A DNA stretch of 64,000 bases, from assembly GCF_002813325.1 (NCBI RefSeq), contig NZ_PHUG01000001.1:4898001-4962000 (forward strand), written 5' to 3'. The position numbers were made by a program, and so were the translations under genes. The notes beneath the pieces were generated by a model, which did no database searches, had not been told where the DNA came from, and saw only the letters and a list, made by a program, of their open reading frames with translations. The DNA is from Janthinobacterium sp. 64 (GTDB lineage Bacteria; Pseudomonadota; Gammaproteobacteria; Burkholderiales; Burkholderiaceae_D). Each line of letters begins with the position of its first letter. Position 1 is the stretch's first letter. Shown here piece by piece: positions 28,901 to 37,032 of the stretch.

Positions 28901-30161
28901 CGTGAACATGAAAACCCTGGACGTGGACAGCTGGGTCGCCGTCGGCAGCGAGATCGCCGGCAGCGCCACGGCGCCAGCCGATGCCGGTGGCAACGCCGAC
29001 GACGCACCCGATATCGCGCAATATGTGGTGCCGGACATGATGGCGGCGCGCGCCAGCGAACTGATGCTGGGCGAGCGCAAGCTGGAAAACGTGGTGGTGG
29101 GCGCCACCCACCAGAAGGATGTGTGGCAAGCCAATATCGACGCGAAACAAGTGTCGGGCTATGTGACGTGGCTGGAAACGCCGTCCGGCCTGGGCAAGAT
29201 GACGGCGCGCCTGTCGTCGCTGATCATTCCGGAATCGGCCGCCAACGACGTGAAAAATCTGCTGGAAGGCAAGAGCGGCGCCCAGTCGATTCCGTCGCTC
29301 GATATCATCGCCGAGCAATTTGAGCTGTTCAACAAGAAGATCGGCCGGCTGGAGTTACAGGCCTATAACACCATGGCGGCGGGCGGGCGCGAGTGGCGCG
29401 TGGGCAAGCTGCAACTGTCGAACGCCGATGGTGCGCTGAGCGGCAATGGCAAATGGGTCATCAAGGATGGGCAAAGCACGACCAGCCTGCGTTTCGGCCT
29501 CGATATCGTCGATGCGGGCAAGTTGCTTGACCGCTTCGGCTTTGCCGATACGGTGCGCCGCGGCAAGGGGCGCCTGAGCGGCGACATCGCTTGGAACGGC
29601 TTGCCGTATTCGCTGGACATTCCCACCCTGTCGGGGCAGATCGAGATGAATGTGGAGTCGGGCCAGTTCCTCAAGCAAGATCCTGGCGCGGCCAAGCTGT
29701 TGGGCGTGCTCAGCCTGCAAGCCTTGCCCCGTTTGCTGAAACTCGATTTCCACGATGTGTTTTCCGAAGGGCTGGCCTTCGACGGCATCACGGCCAACGC
29801 CAGCATCAAGCGCGGTGTCGTGACCACCGACAACCTCAAGATGCACGGCGTGGCGGCCACGGTGCTGATGGATGGCAAGGCCGACATCGCCAATGAAACG
29901 ACGAATCTGCATGTGGTGGTGATCCCGGAATTTAACCTGGGCACGGGGCCGCTCGTGTATGCGCTGGCCGTCAACCCCGTCATCGGCCTGGGTAGTTTCC
30001 TGGCGCAATTGTTCCTGCGCGCCCCCGTGATGAAGGCGCTCACCTATCACATGCAGATTGCCGGCCCGTGGAAGTCGCCCGTCGTGACCAAGCTCGATGG
30101 TGGTAAATTGGAACCTGTCGCCGTGCCTGCCGCTGCAGCCGTGGAGGCGGTGGCGAAATAG
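25959..30161 (+). CDS. yhdP: YhdP-family AsmA-like inner-membrane protein
   Basis: A very large envelope protein of about 1400 residues. A single N-terminal membrane helix (about residues 33-58, VLLAYFAFAVLFLFLRYAIL) anchors a long periplasmic region with an AsmA-like/DUF3971 repeating beta structure. Members of this family (YhdP, TamB, YdbH in E. coli) help move phospholipids to the outer membrane. Typical pieces are ASRALGNPVSIARVYASWHG near the start and, in the C-terminal AsmA-like part, VVVIPEFNLGTGPLVYALAVNPVIG. The start is uncertain: the ATG at 25959 has no good ribosome binding site, a GTG at 25983 is possible, and the frame stays open upstream to 25887. It leads a probable operon with the nitrilase and tldD genes, an order close to the yhdP-tldD pair of E. 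coli. Confidence 0.88.
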   Translation: MQKPPEASVTEHVPLALRWQRLRAAYRMANLATHHVLGFTIKLVLLAYFAFAVLFLFLRYAILPNIDYYKGDIERAASRALGNPVSIARVYASWHGVRPNLFLGDVSLRDPAGRQVLSLPSVSATVSWWSVLGSVRFEALEITRPDLDVRRSKDGKLYVAGVLVDSTQGSDGKGADWLLSQHEIIIRDGKVRWTDEARGTPELALSQVNLLLRNHWRSHRLGLQATPPASLAAPIDVRAHFTHPPFSTRISDVSMWKGELYADLKNADLAAWRRYLDYPFELSQGKGALRAWLSLDHARLAGFTADVGLTDVQAQLGEHIAPLDLLSVSGRISAKEELSAQVPDGKPTFGAHGHQIELTNFAVETRDGLSLPPTTLSERYIAASKRKPARTEITARSLDLHTLAALADKLPLGEQQRQRLDALAPRGRLQDFSAQWEGDMATPASYRLRGKLIDLGLNAQPARLAVAKTATSPAQAAAPAIPGFDHLTGSIDANDKGGSIAIDAQDLVLQFPTYLSEPALPFEQFAMQARWTFEAGNMLQVGLDKLDFDQQGLRVALQGTHRMPLDGKNLGQVDLTGTIDNFQINTIGRYLPLQTPEHLRHWLTGALEGGVARDVSLRLRGELEHFPFKADTPAQRNAAQRNRGDFRVAGKLENGKLNYAPGEFAESGPLAGKAPLWPQAEKIKGSFVFERARMEIRGDTATTGGVALTNVKAVIPDLTVFDTLLDIEGNAAGPMQEFLKYVTASPVLGWIEHFTDETTATGNARLALKLHLPIERMPEATVQGSLQLAGNDVVLFRDMPPVLGTQGKIEFNEKGVNLNGLNGSLLGGPLAISGGSQPDNSIQVKIAGNMTIDGLRKTYPAPVLQRLAKHLNGGARYSGLITARDQQVVVNVESPLTGLGLDFPAPLKKAAGDSLPVKFTLTGNAANGAGLRTDDIRIALGSGIAARYQRQKQGKDTWRLVRGGIGVNVPAPEPDSGMMLNVNMKTLDVDSWVAVGSEIAGSATAPADAGGNADDAPDIAQYVVPDMMAARASELMLGERKLENVVVGATHQKDVWQANIDAKQVSGYVTWLETPSGLGKMTARLSSLIIPESAANDVKNLLEGKSGAQSIPSLDIIAEQFELFNKKIGRLELQAYNTMAAGGREWRVGKLQLSNADGALSGNGKWVIKDGQSTTSLRFGLDIVDAGKLLDRFGFADTVRRGKGRLSGDIAWNGLPYSLDIPTLSGQIEMNVESGQFLKQDPGAAKLLGVLSLQALPRLLKLDFHDVFSEGLAFDGITANASIKRGVVTTDNLKMHGVAATVLMDGKADIANETTNLHVVVIPEFNLGTGPLVYALAVNPVIGLGSFLAQLFLRAPVMKALTYHMQIAGPWKSPVVTKLDGGKLEPVAVPAAAAVEAVAK

Positions 30162-30191
30162 GCGAGGCGTTCGAATGGATAAAAGGTGGCA

Positions 30192-30992
30192 ATGATGCAT
30201 ACAGTTGCAGCAGTACAAATGATTTCTTCGCCGTCCGTGGCAGACAACCTGGCCACGGCGCGGCGCCTGGTGGCGCAGGCCGCCGCCGCTGGCGCGCAAC
30301 TGGTGGTGTTGCCCGAATACTGGGCCATCATGGGCCAGCAGGAAACGGACAAGCTGGCCCATGCGGAACAGCCCGGCAGCGGACCGATCCAGGATGGCAT
30401 GGCGCAAATGGCGCGCCAGCACGGTATCTGGCTGATCGGCGGCACCTTGCCCCTGATCTCCGGCGAGGAAGGCAAGGTTTTGAATACCACGCTGGTGTAC
30501 GACCCGCAGGGCGAGCCGGCCGGCCGCTACGACAAGATCCACCTGTTCGGTTTTACGCGCGGCAGCGAGTCGTACAATGAATCGCGCACCATCGTGCCCG
30601 GCGCGCAAGTGCGCGCGATCGAGACGCCGTTCGGCCGGGTCGGCCTGTCCATCTGCTATGACTTGCGCTTTCCCGAGCTGTACCGCGCCATGGGCGATTG
30701 CGCGCTGATCGTCGTGCCGGCCGCATTTACCCATACGACGGGCAGCGCCCACTGGGAAGTGCTGCTGCGCGCGCGCGCCATCGAAAACCAGTGCTATGTG
30801 CTGGCCTCGGCGCAGGGCGGCTTGCATCCGAACGGCCGGCGCACCTGGGGCCACAGCATGCTGATCGACCCGTGGGGCGAAGTGAAAGCCGTGTTACCCG
30901 AAGGCGAGGGTGTGGTCAGCGGCGCGATCGACCTGCTGTTTCTGGCCGGCGTGCGCGAGTCGCTGCCTGCCCTCGCGCATCGGACGATGTGA
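30192..30992 (+). CDS. Carbon-nitrogen hydrolase (nitrilase superfamily, Nit1/deaminated-glutathione-amidase-like)
   Basis: A cytoplasmic amidase of 266 residues. The nitrilase-superfamily catalytic triad is visible: Glu in VVLPEYWAIMG, Lys in YDKIHLFGF, and Cys in GLSICYDLRFPELYR. The sequence is closest in style to Nit1/Nit2-type omega-amidases that clear deaminated glutathione, but that substrate is an inference from family resemblance. Two adjacent ATG codons (30192 and 30195) follow an AAGG at 30183-30186; either may be used. It lies 30 bases after the YhdP-type gene and 21 bases before tldD, all in one direction, so the three probably form one operon. Confidence 0.88.
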   Translation: MMHTVAAVQMISSPSVADNLATARRLVAQAAAAGAQLVVLPEYWAIMGQQETDKLAHAEQPGSGPIQDGMAQMARQHGIWLIGGTLPLISGEEGKVLNTTLVYDPQGEPAGRYDKIHLFGFTRGSESYNESRTIVPGAQVRAIETPFGRVGLSICYDLRFPELYRAMGDCALIVVPAAFTHTTGSAHWEVLLRARAIENQCYVLASAQGGLHPNGRRTWGHSMLIDPWGEVKAVLPEGEGVVSGAIDLLFLAGVRESLPALAHRTM

Positions 30993-31013
30993 ATTGAATT
31001 GTGAGAAAGAGCC

Positions 31014-32474
<1,461 letters not shown>

Positions 32475-32476
32475 TT

Positions 32477-32507
32477 GCCGAGGTCTGCCCCTATTTCAGA
32501 CCCCGGC
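32477..32507. other. Hairpin between convergent tldD and TBDR genes
   Basis: An 11-bp stem (32477-32487 with 32497-32507) with one mismatch, which becomes a G-U pair if read on the minus strand. No T run follows on either side, so it is a weak or factor-assisted terminator at best. Confidence 0.45.
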
Positions 32508-32527
32508 ATTTGCTGTTGGCTTAATCC

Positions 32528-35383
32528 TCAGAATTTGTACTTCAGCCCGGCACTGAAGAAACGTCCCGCCGCACCCGCATAGTCGAGCGGGTTGTAGCCC
32601 GTGGCGCCATACGTGAGCGGATCGAGCGGGGCGATCTTGTCGAACAGATTTTGCACCGTTGCAAACACTTCCAGTTTGGGCGTGGCCAGCCAGCGGGCCG
32701 TCAGGTCCACCGTCGTGAACGAGGCGATGCGGCAGCCGCGCGGCGCATCGGTGCCATCGGCGAAATGCGTGGCGCAGCCATCCGGATCGTTCTTGAAGCT
32801 GATATTGTCGAGCGGCGCGCGGTAGTTGACATTGGCCGAGACGCGCCAGTTCTGACGCTCCCAGGTCGCGCTCAGGTTGACCCTGTCAGCGGGCGTGCCC
32901 ATGCAGTTGGAGACATCGCAATTGCCGTGCGTGCCGGCGAAATCGCGCTGCGTGCCGTCCTGCTCCGTGCGCAGCCATTTGTACAGATGCGTCCACTTCA
33001 GGTCGAACACCAGGTTGCCATAGTCGCCGCCCAGGTTGAAGCGCTGGCGCGCGTCGATATCGATGCCGCGCACCGTCGTTTGCGCGGAATTGACATAGCT
33101 GGCCAGCACGGCCGTGATGGCACCCGGATCGCCGGGCTGGTTGCTGGCCGTGGACGGGTCGCGCGCCACGTGGCCCTGCGCAATCGCCGTGTCCGTCTGT
33201 TCCTGGTTGATCTCATTCTTGCGGCGGATTTGCCACAGATCGACGGAAATGCTGCTGCGCGGCAGCGGGTCCCACACGGCACCCACGGAATAGCTGCGCG
33301 AACGCTCTGGCGACAGCTGGGGATTGGGCGAGGTGATGACGGCGATGGAGGCCGGGTCGCACGCGACCTCTACACCCAGCGCGCAGCGCAGCGGGTCGCT
33401 GGCGGTAGAAAACGCGGCCAGGCCACCGACGCCGTTTTCCGCCGCGCTGGGCGCGCGGAAGCCCTTGGCAAAGGTGCCGCGCAGGGCCAGTTCGCGCACG
33501 GGAGTCCATTTTATGCCCACTTTCGGCGTGTAGGAATTGCCCACGTCGGTGAAATGGTCGGCGCGCAGGGCACCCGATAGTTCCACGCTTTTCAGCACGG
33601 GCGCCAGCACTTCGGCATAGATGGCCGAGGCGTTGCGGCTGCCCTTGTAGGCGGAATAACCGAGGCCGATGATATTGCCCCGCTCCGTGCCCGTGGTGGG
33701 CTTGAGTTCCGTCGCTTCGTGGCGGAATTCGGCACCCACGGCCACGTCCAGGCCGCCGCCATCGAGCTTGCCTATCTCGCGGCTGGCCTTGAAGTCGATC
33801 TGCGCGATATGTGTTTTGGCGTTGCTGGAAATGCGCGGCGACAGGGCCGCGTACAGTGCGGGCGAGTTGAGGCCCGCGTTTTCCGCGATGCGCCACAGGC
33901 TGCCCGCCGGCAGGGCCGCATAGGCCGGGTTCAGGCTGGCCGCCGCCACATTGGCGGCAGTGGGGTTGAGCAGGGCAAAGGCCACGTCGCGCTGCAGGTA
34001 GCCGTTCAGGTCATTCGACACCTTGTTTTGCGAGTACAGCAAGGCGCTGTCGATATCCCAGCCTGCCACGCTGCCCTTGATGCCAGCCACGAAGCGCGTA
34101 AAGGTGGAGCGCACTTCCGACAGGCGGGGGCCGACATCGGCCGCCAGGTAGCGCAGCCTTGCTGCCGTGCCGAAATACGGGTTGTCCGGATGGTCGGCAC
34201 CCAGCGCCACGCCCGCATTACTGACGGGACCGCCAGGGTAGCCGACCGAGCCGCTGATGGTCGAGGGCGTGGTGGCCGAGTTCGATTCGCTGTGATACAG
34301 ATTCAATTCGGCATATGTTTGCAACGCTGGCGTCAGCTGCCAGGCGCCCCGGCCGAAGAAATTGATGTTCTTTTGCCTGGGCTGGATCTGGCCATATTGC
34401 TGCGCCGCATCGGTCAGGCAGCCGCCGCCCGGATCGCCCTGCGGGTGGTTTGTGAAGTTGCCGCAGGCGGCGCCGGGGAAGGTGCGCGTAAAGCCCTCGC
34501 CGCCCAGGTTGCCGCGGTTGTAGTAGTCGAGCGTATCAGGGTTGCGCACATTGCCGTTGACGGCGCTGCCGGCCGCGTTGTTGGTGGTGATGGCGCCCGC
34601 GCCGCTGAGGGTTTCCTGTGCGCTGAAGCCCAGGTCGCGCAAGTCGCTGCGGCCGACGGCGCCCCGTCCGCCCCGGTCGCGGTTCCAGATCGCCCCTTTT
34701 TCGCTGTATTCCAGGTTCAGCAGCACGTTGTAGCGGTCCGTGTCGATGTCGCCGAAACCGTGCGTGATGGACGCGCGCGCCTCGCGCCCGTCCCAGTCTT
34801 TCGTCTTGCCGTAATTGCCCTTTACGGCCGTGCCCTGGTAATCGCGCCGCAGGATGACGTTGACGACGCCGGCGATGGCGTCCGAGCCGTAGATGGCCGA
34901 GGCGCCATCCTTGAGGATTTCCACCCGTTCCACCGCTTCCAGGGGGATGATGTTCAGGTCGGCAAACACCTTCTGGCCGTCATCGGCCAGGCCGTAAGGC
35001 GCCACGCGGCGCCCGTTCAGCAAGACCAGGGTCGACGCGGTGCCCAGGCCGCGCAGCGAAATGCCCGACGCGCCGGCGGCAAAGCCGCCGCTGAAGCTGG
35101 TAGGAACCGAGCCCTGGTTGTCGACGGCCAGGGTTTGCAGCAGTTCGGCCACGCTGGCCTTGCCCGATTTCTCGATATCGGCTGCATTCAGGGTTTGCAC
35201 GGCTGAGGCTGTTTCAGCCTGGGCGCGGCGGATGTTCGAACCGGTGATTTCCACGCGCTGCAGGGGCGCGGGTGCGGCATTGTCCTGTGCCAGGACGGGT
35301 AGACTCAGCAGTGCACTGGCCAGTGCCAGGCCCAGGCGTGGTGGCGAAAATACAGCGGGCTGAAACAAGGGTGTAGGGCTCAT
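32528..35383 (-). CDS. TonB-dependent receptor
   Basis: A receptor of 951 residues with a signal peptide (about 1-32, ending in PVLAQD). The plug begins with LQRVEITGSNIRRAQAETAS and carries LVLLNGRRVAPYG, LADDGQKVFADLNIIPLEAV and VERVEILKDGASAIYGSDA. The barrel has GFRAPSAAE, a surface-loop Cys pair in FAGTHGNCDVSNCMGTP, and the last residues AGLKYKF with a normal terminal Phe. It is a close paralogue of the receptor encoded at 43089-45893: both share the ADDGQK plug segment, the THGNCD.SNC.GTP loop and the KIAPLDPLTYG segment near the end. A CGGAG ribosome binding site lies about seven bases before the ATG. It is monocistronic and converges on tldD. Substrate unknown. Confidence 0.9.
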   Translation of the reverse strand: MSPTPLFQPAVFSPPRLGLALASALLSLPVLAQDNAAPAPLQRVEITGSNIRRAQAETASAVQTLNAADIEKSGKASVAELLQTLAVDNQGSVPTSFSGGFAAGASGISLRGLGTASTLVLLNGRRVAPYGLADDGQKVFADLNIIPLEAVERVEILKDGASAIYGSDAIAGVVNVILRRDYQGTAVKGNYGKTKDWDGREARASITHGFGDIDTDRYNVLLNLEYSEKGAIWNRDRGGRGAVGRSDLRDLGFSAQETLSGAGAITTNNAAGSAVNGNVRNPDTLDYYNRGNLGGEGFTRTFPGAACGNFTNHPQGDPGGGCLTDAAQQYGQIQPRQKNINFFGRGAWQLTPALQTYAELNLYHSESNSATTPSTISGSVGYPGGPVSNAGVALGADHPDNPYFGTAARLRYLAADVGPRLSEVRSTFTRFVAGIKGSVAGWDIDSALLYSQNKVSNDLNGYLQRDVAFALLNPTAANVAAASLNPAYAALPAGSLWRIAENAGLNSPALYAALSPRISSNAKTHIAQIDFKASREIGKLDGGGLDVAVGAEFRHEATELKPTTGTERGNIIGLGYSAYKGSRNASAIYAEVLAPVLKSVELSGALRADHFTDVGNSYTPKVGIKWTPVRELALRGTFAKGFRAPSAAENGVGGLAAFSTASDPLRCALGVEVACDPASIAVITSPNPQLSPERSRSYSVGAVWDPLPRSSISVDLWQIRRKNEINQEQTDTAIAQGHVARDPSTASNQPGDPGAITAVLASYVNSAQTTVRGIDIDARQRFNLGGDYGNLVFDLKWTHLYKWLRTEQDGTQRDFAGTHGNCDVSNCMGTPADRVNLSATWERQNWRVSANVNYRAPLDNISFKNDPDGCATHFADGTDAPRGCRIASFTTVDLTARWLATPKLEVFATVQNLFDKIAPLDPLTYGATGYNPLDYAGAAGRFFSAGLKYKF

Positions 35384-35647
35384 TTTGTTCTCCGGAAAGG
35401 TCAGGCAATCAAAGGTCGTCGATGCGTCCTTGAGTCTTGTCCGTCCGGTCTGCCCGGGATTAGATCTTGATCAGTAGTGTGTCGCTTGCCGTCGCCGCAA
35501 TGGGCGTTGTGTGGTGTGCGCGCCACGACGGGCTCAGCACTGGACGGGACTGACCATGCCGGTCTGACGGTGCGCAACTTTTTATGCTTTTTTACGCGCT
35601 TTGCCGTCTAAAACGGCAGCGGCATGCGGCTTTGCCAACAAATATGC

Positions 35648-35677
35648 TTGCCAACCCCTGCAATTTAGGTTTATAGT
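35648..35677 (+). promoter_or_regulatory. Promoter of the aroG leader transcript
   Basis: TTGCCA (35648-35653) lies 18 bases before TATAGT (35672-35677), a good sigma-70-type pair. The predicted transcript starts near 35684, just ahead of the leader-peptide ATG at 35703. A CGGA at 35691-35694 is suitably placed as its ribosome binding site. Confidence 0.65.
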
Positions 35678-35702
35678 CGTTCATCACTTACGGATGACTC
35701 GC

Positions 35703-35771
35703 ATGTTCGCTCGCCACTTTTTTACCGCTTATTTTTACTTTAGCAATTCCAACCCAAAGGCGGTGGAGTAG
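35703..35771 (+). CDS. Putative Phe/Tyr-rich leader peptide of the aroG attenuator
   Basis: A 22-codon open frame encodes a peptide beginning MFARHFFTAYFYFSNSN and ending at TAG. Seven of its first thirteen codons are Phe or Tyr, with the dense run FF-TA-YFYF at codons 6-13. It lies after a good promoter and before a perfect intrinsic terminator that precedes aroG. This is the usual arrangement of leader peptides in ribosome-mediated attenuation, where stalling at codons for the end-product amino acids opens transcription of the biosynthetic gene. AroG makes the first intermediate of Phe and Tyr synthesis, so the codons fit the pathway. The peptide itself needs no function. Translation is inferred, not proven. 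Confidence 0.75.
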   Translation: MFARHFFTAYFYFSNSNPKAVE

Positions 35772-35816
35772 CGGTCGGTTCACGTAGCAGCAACAAACGA
35801 GATCCCAGCAAATTCT

Positions 35817-35848
35817 AAAAAACCGCCACTGATGGCGGTTTTTTTTTA
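35817..35848 (+). terminator. Attenuator terminator upstream of aroG
   Basis: A perfect 9-bp stem (35820-35828 with 35833-35841) with a CTGA loop is followed by a run of T ending at 35848, 39 bases before the aroG start. The GGCGGT at 35759-35764 and CGGTT at 35776-35780 are complementary to the left arm and could form an antiterminator. ACCGC at 35724-35728, within the Phe/Tyr codon run, can pair with GCGGT at 35760-35764 or 35771-35775, giving the expected 1:2, 2:3 and 3:4 alternatives. Confidence 0.8.
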
Positions 35849-35887
35849 CCCAGATGTTTTACTCATCCTTAAATTTTGGAGAAAATG

Positions 35888-36952
35888 ATGCCCCGCACCG
35901 ATGATTTGCGCATTCGCGAAATGAAGGAATTGACTCCGCCGTCCCACCTGATCCGCGAATTTGCCTGCTCGGAGCTGGCCGGTCAGACCGCCGCCGACTC
36001 CCGTGTCGCCTTGCACCGTATCCTGCACGGCCAGGATGACCGCCTGATGGTGGTGATCGGGCCTTGCTCCATCCACGATACCAAGGCGGCGATGGAATAT
36101 GCGCGCCTGCTGGTCAAGGAGCGTGCGCGTTTCGCCGGTGAACTGGAAATCGTCATGCGCGTCTACTTCGAGAAGCCACGCACCACGGTGGGCTGGAAGG
36201 GGCTGATCAACGACCCGTACATGGACAACAGCTTCCGCATCAACGACGGCTTGCGCATGGCGCGCGAACTGTTGCGTGATATCAATGAGCTGGGCTTGCC
36301 GGCTGGCACGGAATTCCTCGACGTCATCAGCCCGCAATACATCGCCGACCTGATCAGTTGGGGCGCCATCGGCGCGCGCACCACGGAGTCGCAGGTGCAC
36401 CGCGAGCTGGCCTCGGGACTGTCGTGCCCGGTCGGCTTCAAGAATGGCACGGACGGCAATGTGAAAATCGCCGTGGAAGCCATCAAGGCCGCCTCGCAGC
36501 CGCACCATTTCCTTTCCGTCACGAAGGGTGGCCACTCGGCCATCGTCTCGACCAACGGCAACGAGGATTGCCACATCATTCTGCGCGGTGGCAAGACGCC
36601 AAACTATGACGCGGCCAGCGTGGACGAGGCCTGCAAGGCCATCGCCGCGCAAGGCCTGGCGGCGCGCCTGATGATCGACGCCTCGCATGCGAACAGCTCA
36701 AAAAAACCGGAAAACCAGATCCCCGTGTGCGCCGACATCGCCAGCCAGGTGGCCGGCGGCGACAGCCGCATCGTTGGCGTGATGGTGGAATCGCATCTGG
36801 TGGCGGGGCGCCAGGATCTGATCCCGGGCAAGGAATTGATCTATGGCCAATCCGTCACGGATGGCTGCATCGACTGGAGCGCCAGCGTGGCCGTGCTGGA
36901 AAACCTGGCGCAAGCCGTCAAGCAGCGCCGCCTGCAGGGCGACAAGGAATGA
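35888..36952 (+). CDS. aroG: 3-deoxy-7-phosphoheptulonate (DAHP) synthase, class I AroG type
   Basis: Catalyses the first step of aromatic amino acid synthesis: phosphoenolpyruvate plus erythrose-4-phosphate to DAHP. The roughly 354 residues follow E. coli AroG closely, with VVIGPCSIHD, the active-site region RVYFEKPRTTVGWKGLIND, GARTTESQVHRELASGLSCP, GFKNGTDGNVK, and the metal and substrate residues in DASHANSSK. Two adjacent ATGs are possible; the one at 35888 has better spacing from GGAG at 35878-35881 than the one at 35885. Which amino acid inhibits it cannot be fixed from sequence. The gene stands alone on the plus strand among minus-strand receptors, behind a leader that looks like a Phe/Tyr attenuator, and ends in a strong terminator. 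Tkt, which helps make erythrose-4-phosphate, is also in the window. Confidence 0.97.
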   Translation: MPRTDDLRIREMKELTPPSHLIREFACSELAGQTAADSRVALHRILHGQDDRLMVVIGPCSIHDTKAAMEYARLLVKERARFAGELEIVMRVYFEKPRTTVGWKGLINDPYMDNSFRINDGLRMARELLRDINELGLPAGTEFLDVISPQYIADLISWGAIGARTTESQVHRELASGLSCPVGFKNGTDGNVKIAVEAIKAASQPHHFLSVTKGGHSAIVSTNGNEDCHIILRGGKTPNYDAASVDEACKAIAAQGLAARLMIDASHANSSKKPENQIPVCADIASQVAGGDSRIVGVMVESHLVAGRQDLIPGKELIYGQSVTDGCIDWSASVAVLENLAQAVKQRRLQGDKE

Positions 36953-36973
36953 AATGACGTGGCGCGCAGCATG

Positions 36974-37010
36974 AAAAAAAGCCCGGAAAGCTAAGCTTTC
37001 CGGGCTTTTT
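36974..37010. terminator. Bidirectional terminator between aroG and a TBDR gene
   Basis: A perfect 11-bp stem (36981-36991 with 36995-37005) with a three-base loop is flanked by seven A on the left and five T on the right. It ends aroG (plus) and the convergent receptor gene (minus). Confidence 0.92.
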
Positions 37011-37032
37011 CAGTTTTCAGCTCACGCTGAGC

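Noticed and set aside
32477..32507. Hairpin between tldD and a receptor gene as an intrinsic terminator
   Set aside because: The stem is good but no T run follows on either strand, so it is listed only as a hairpin.
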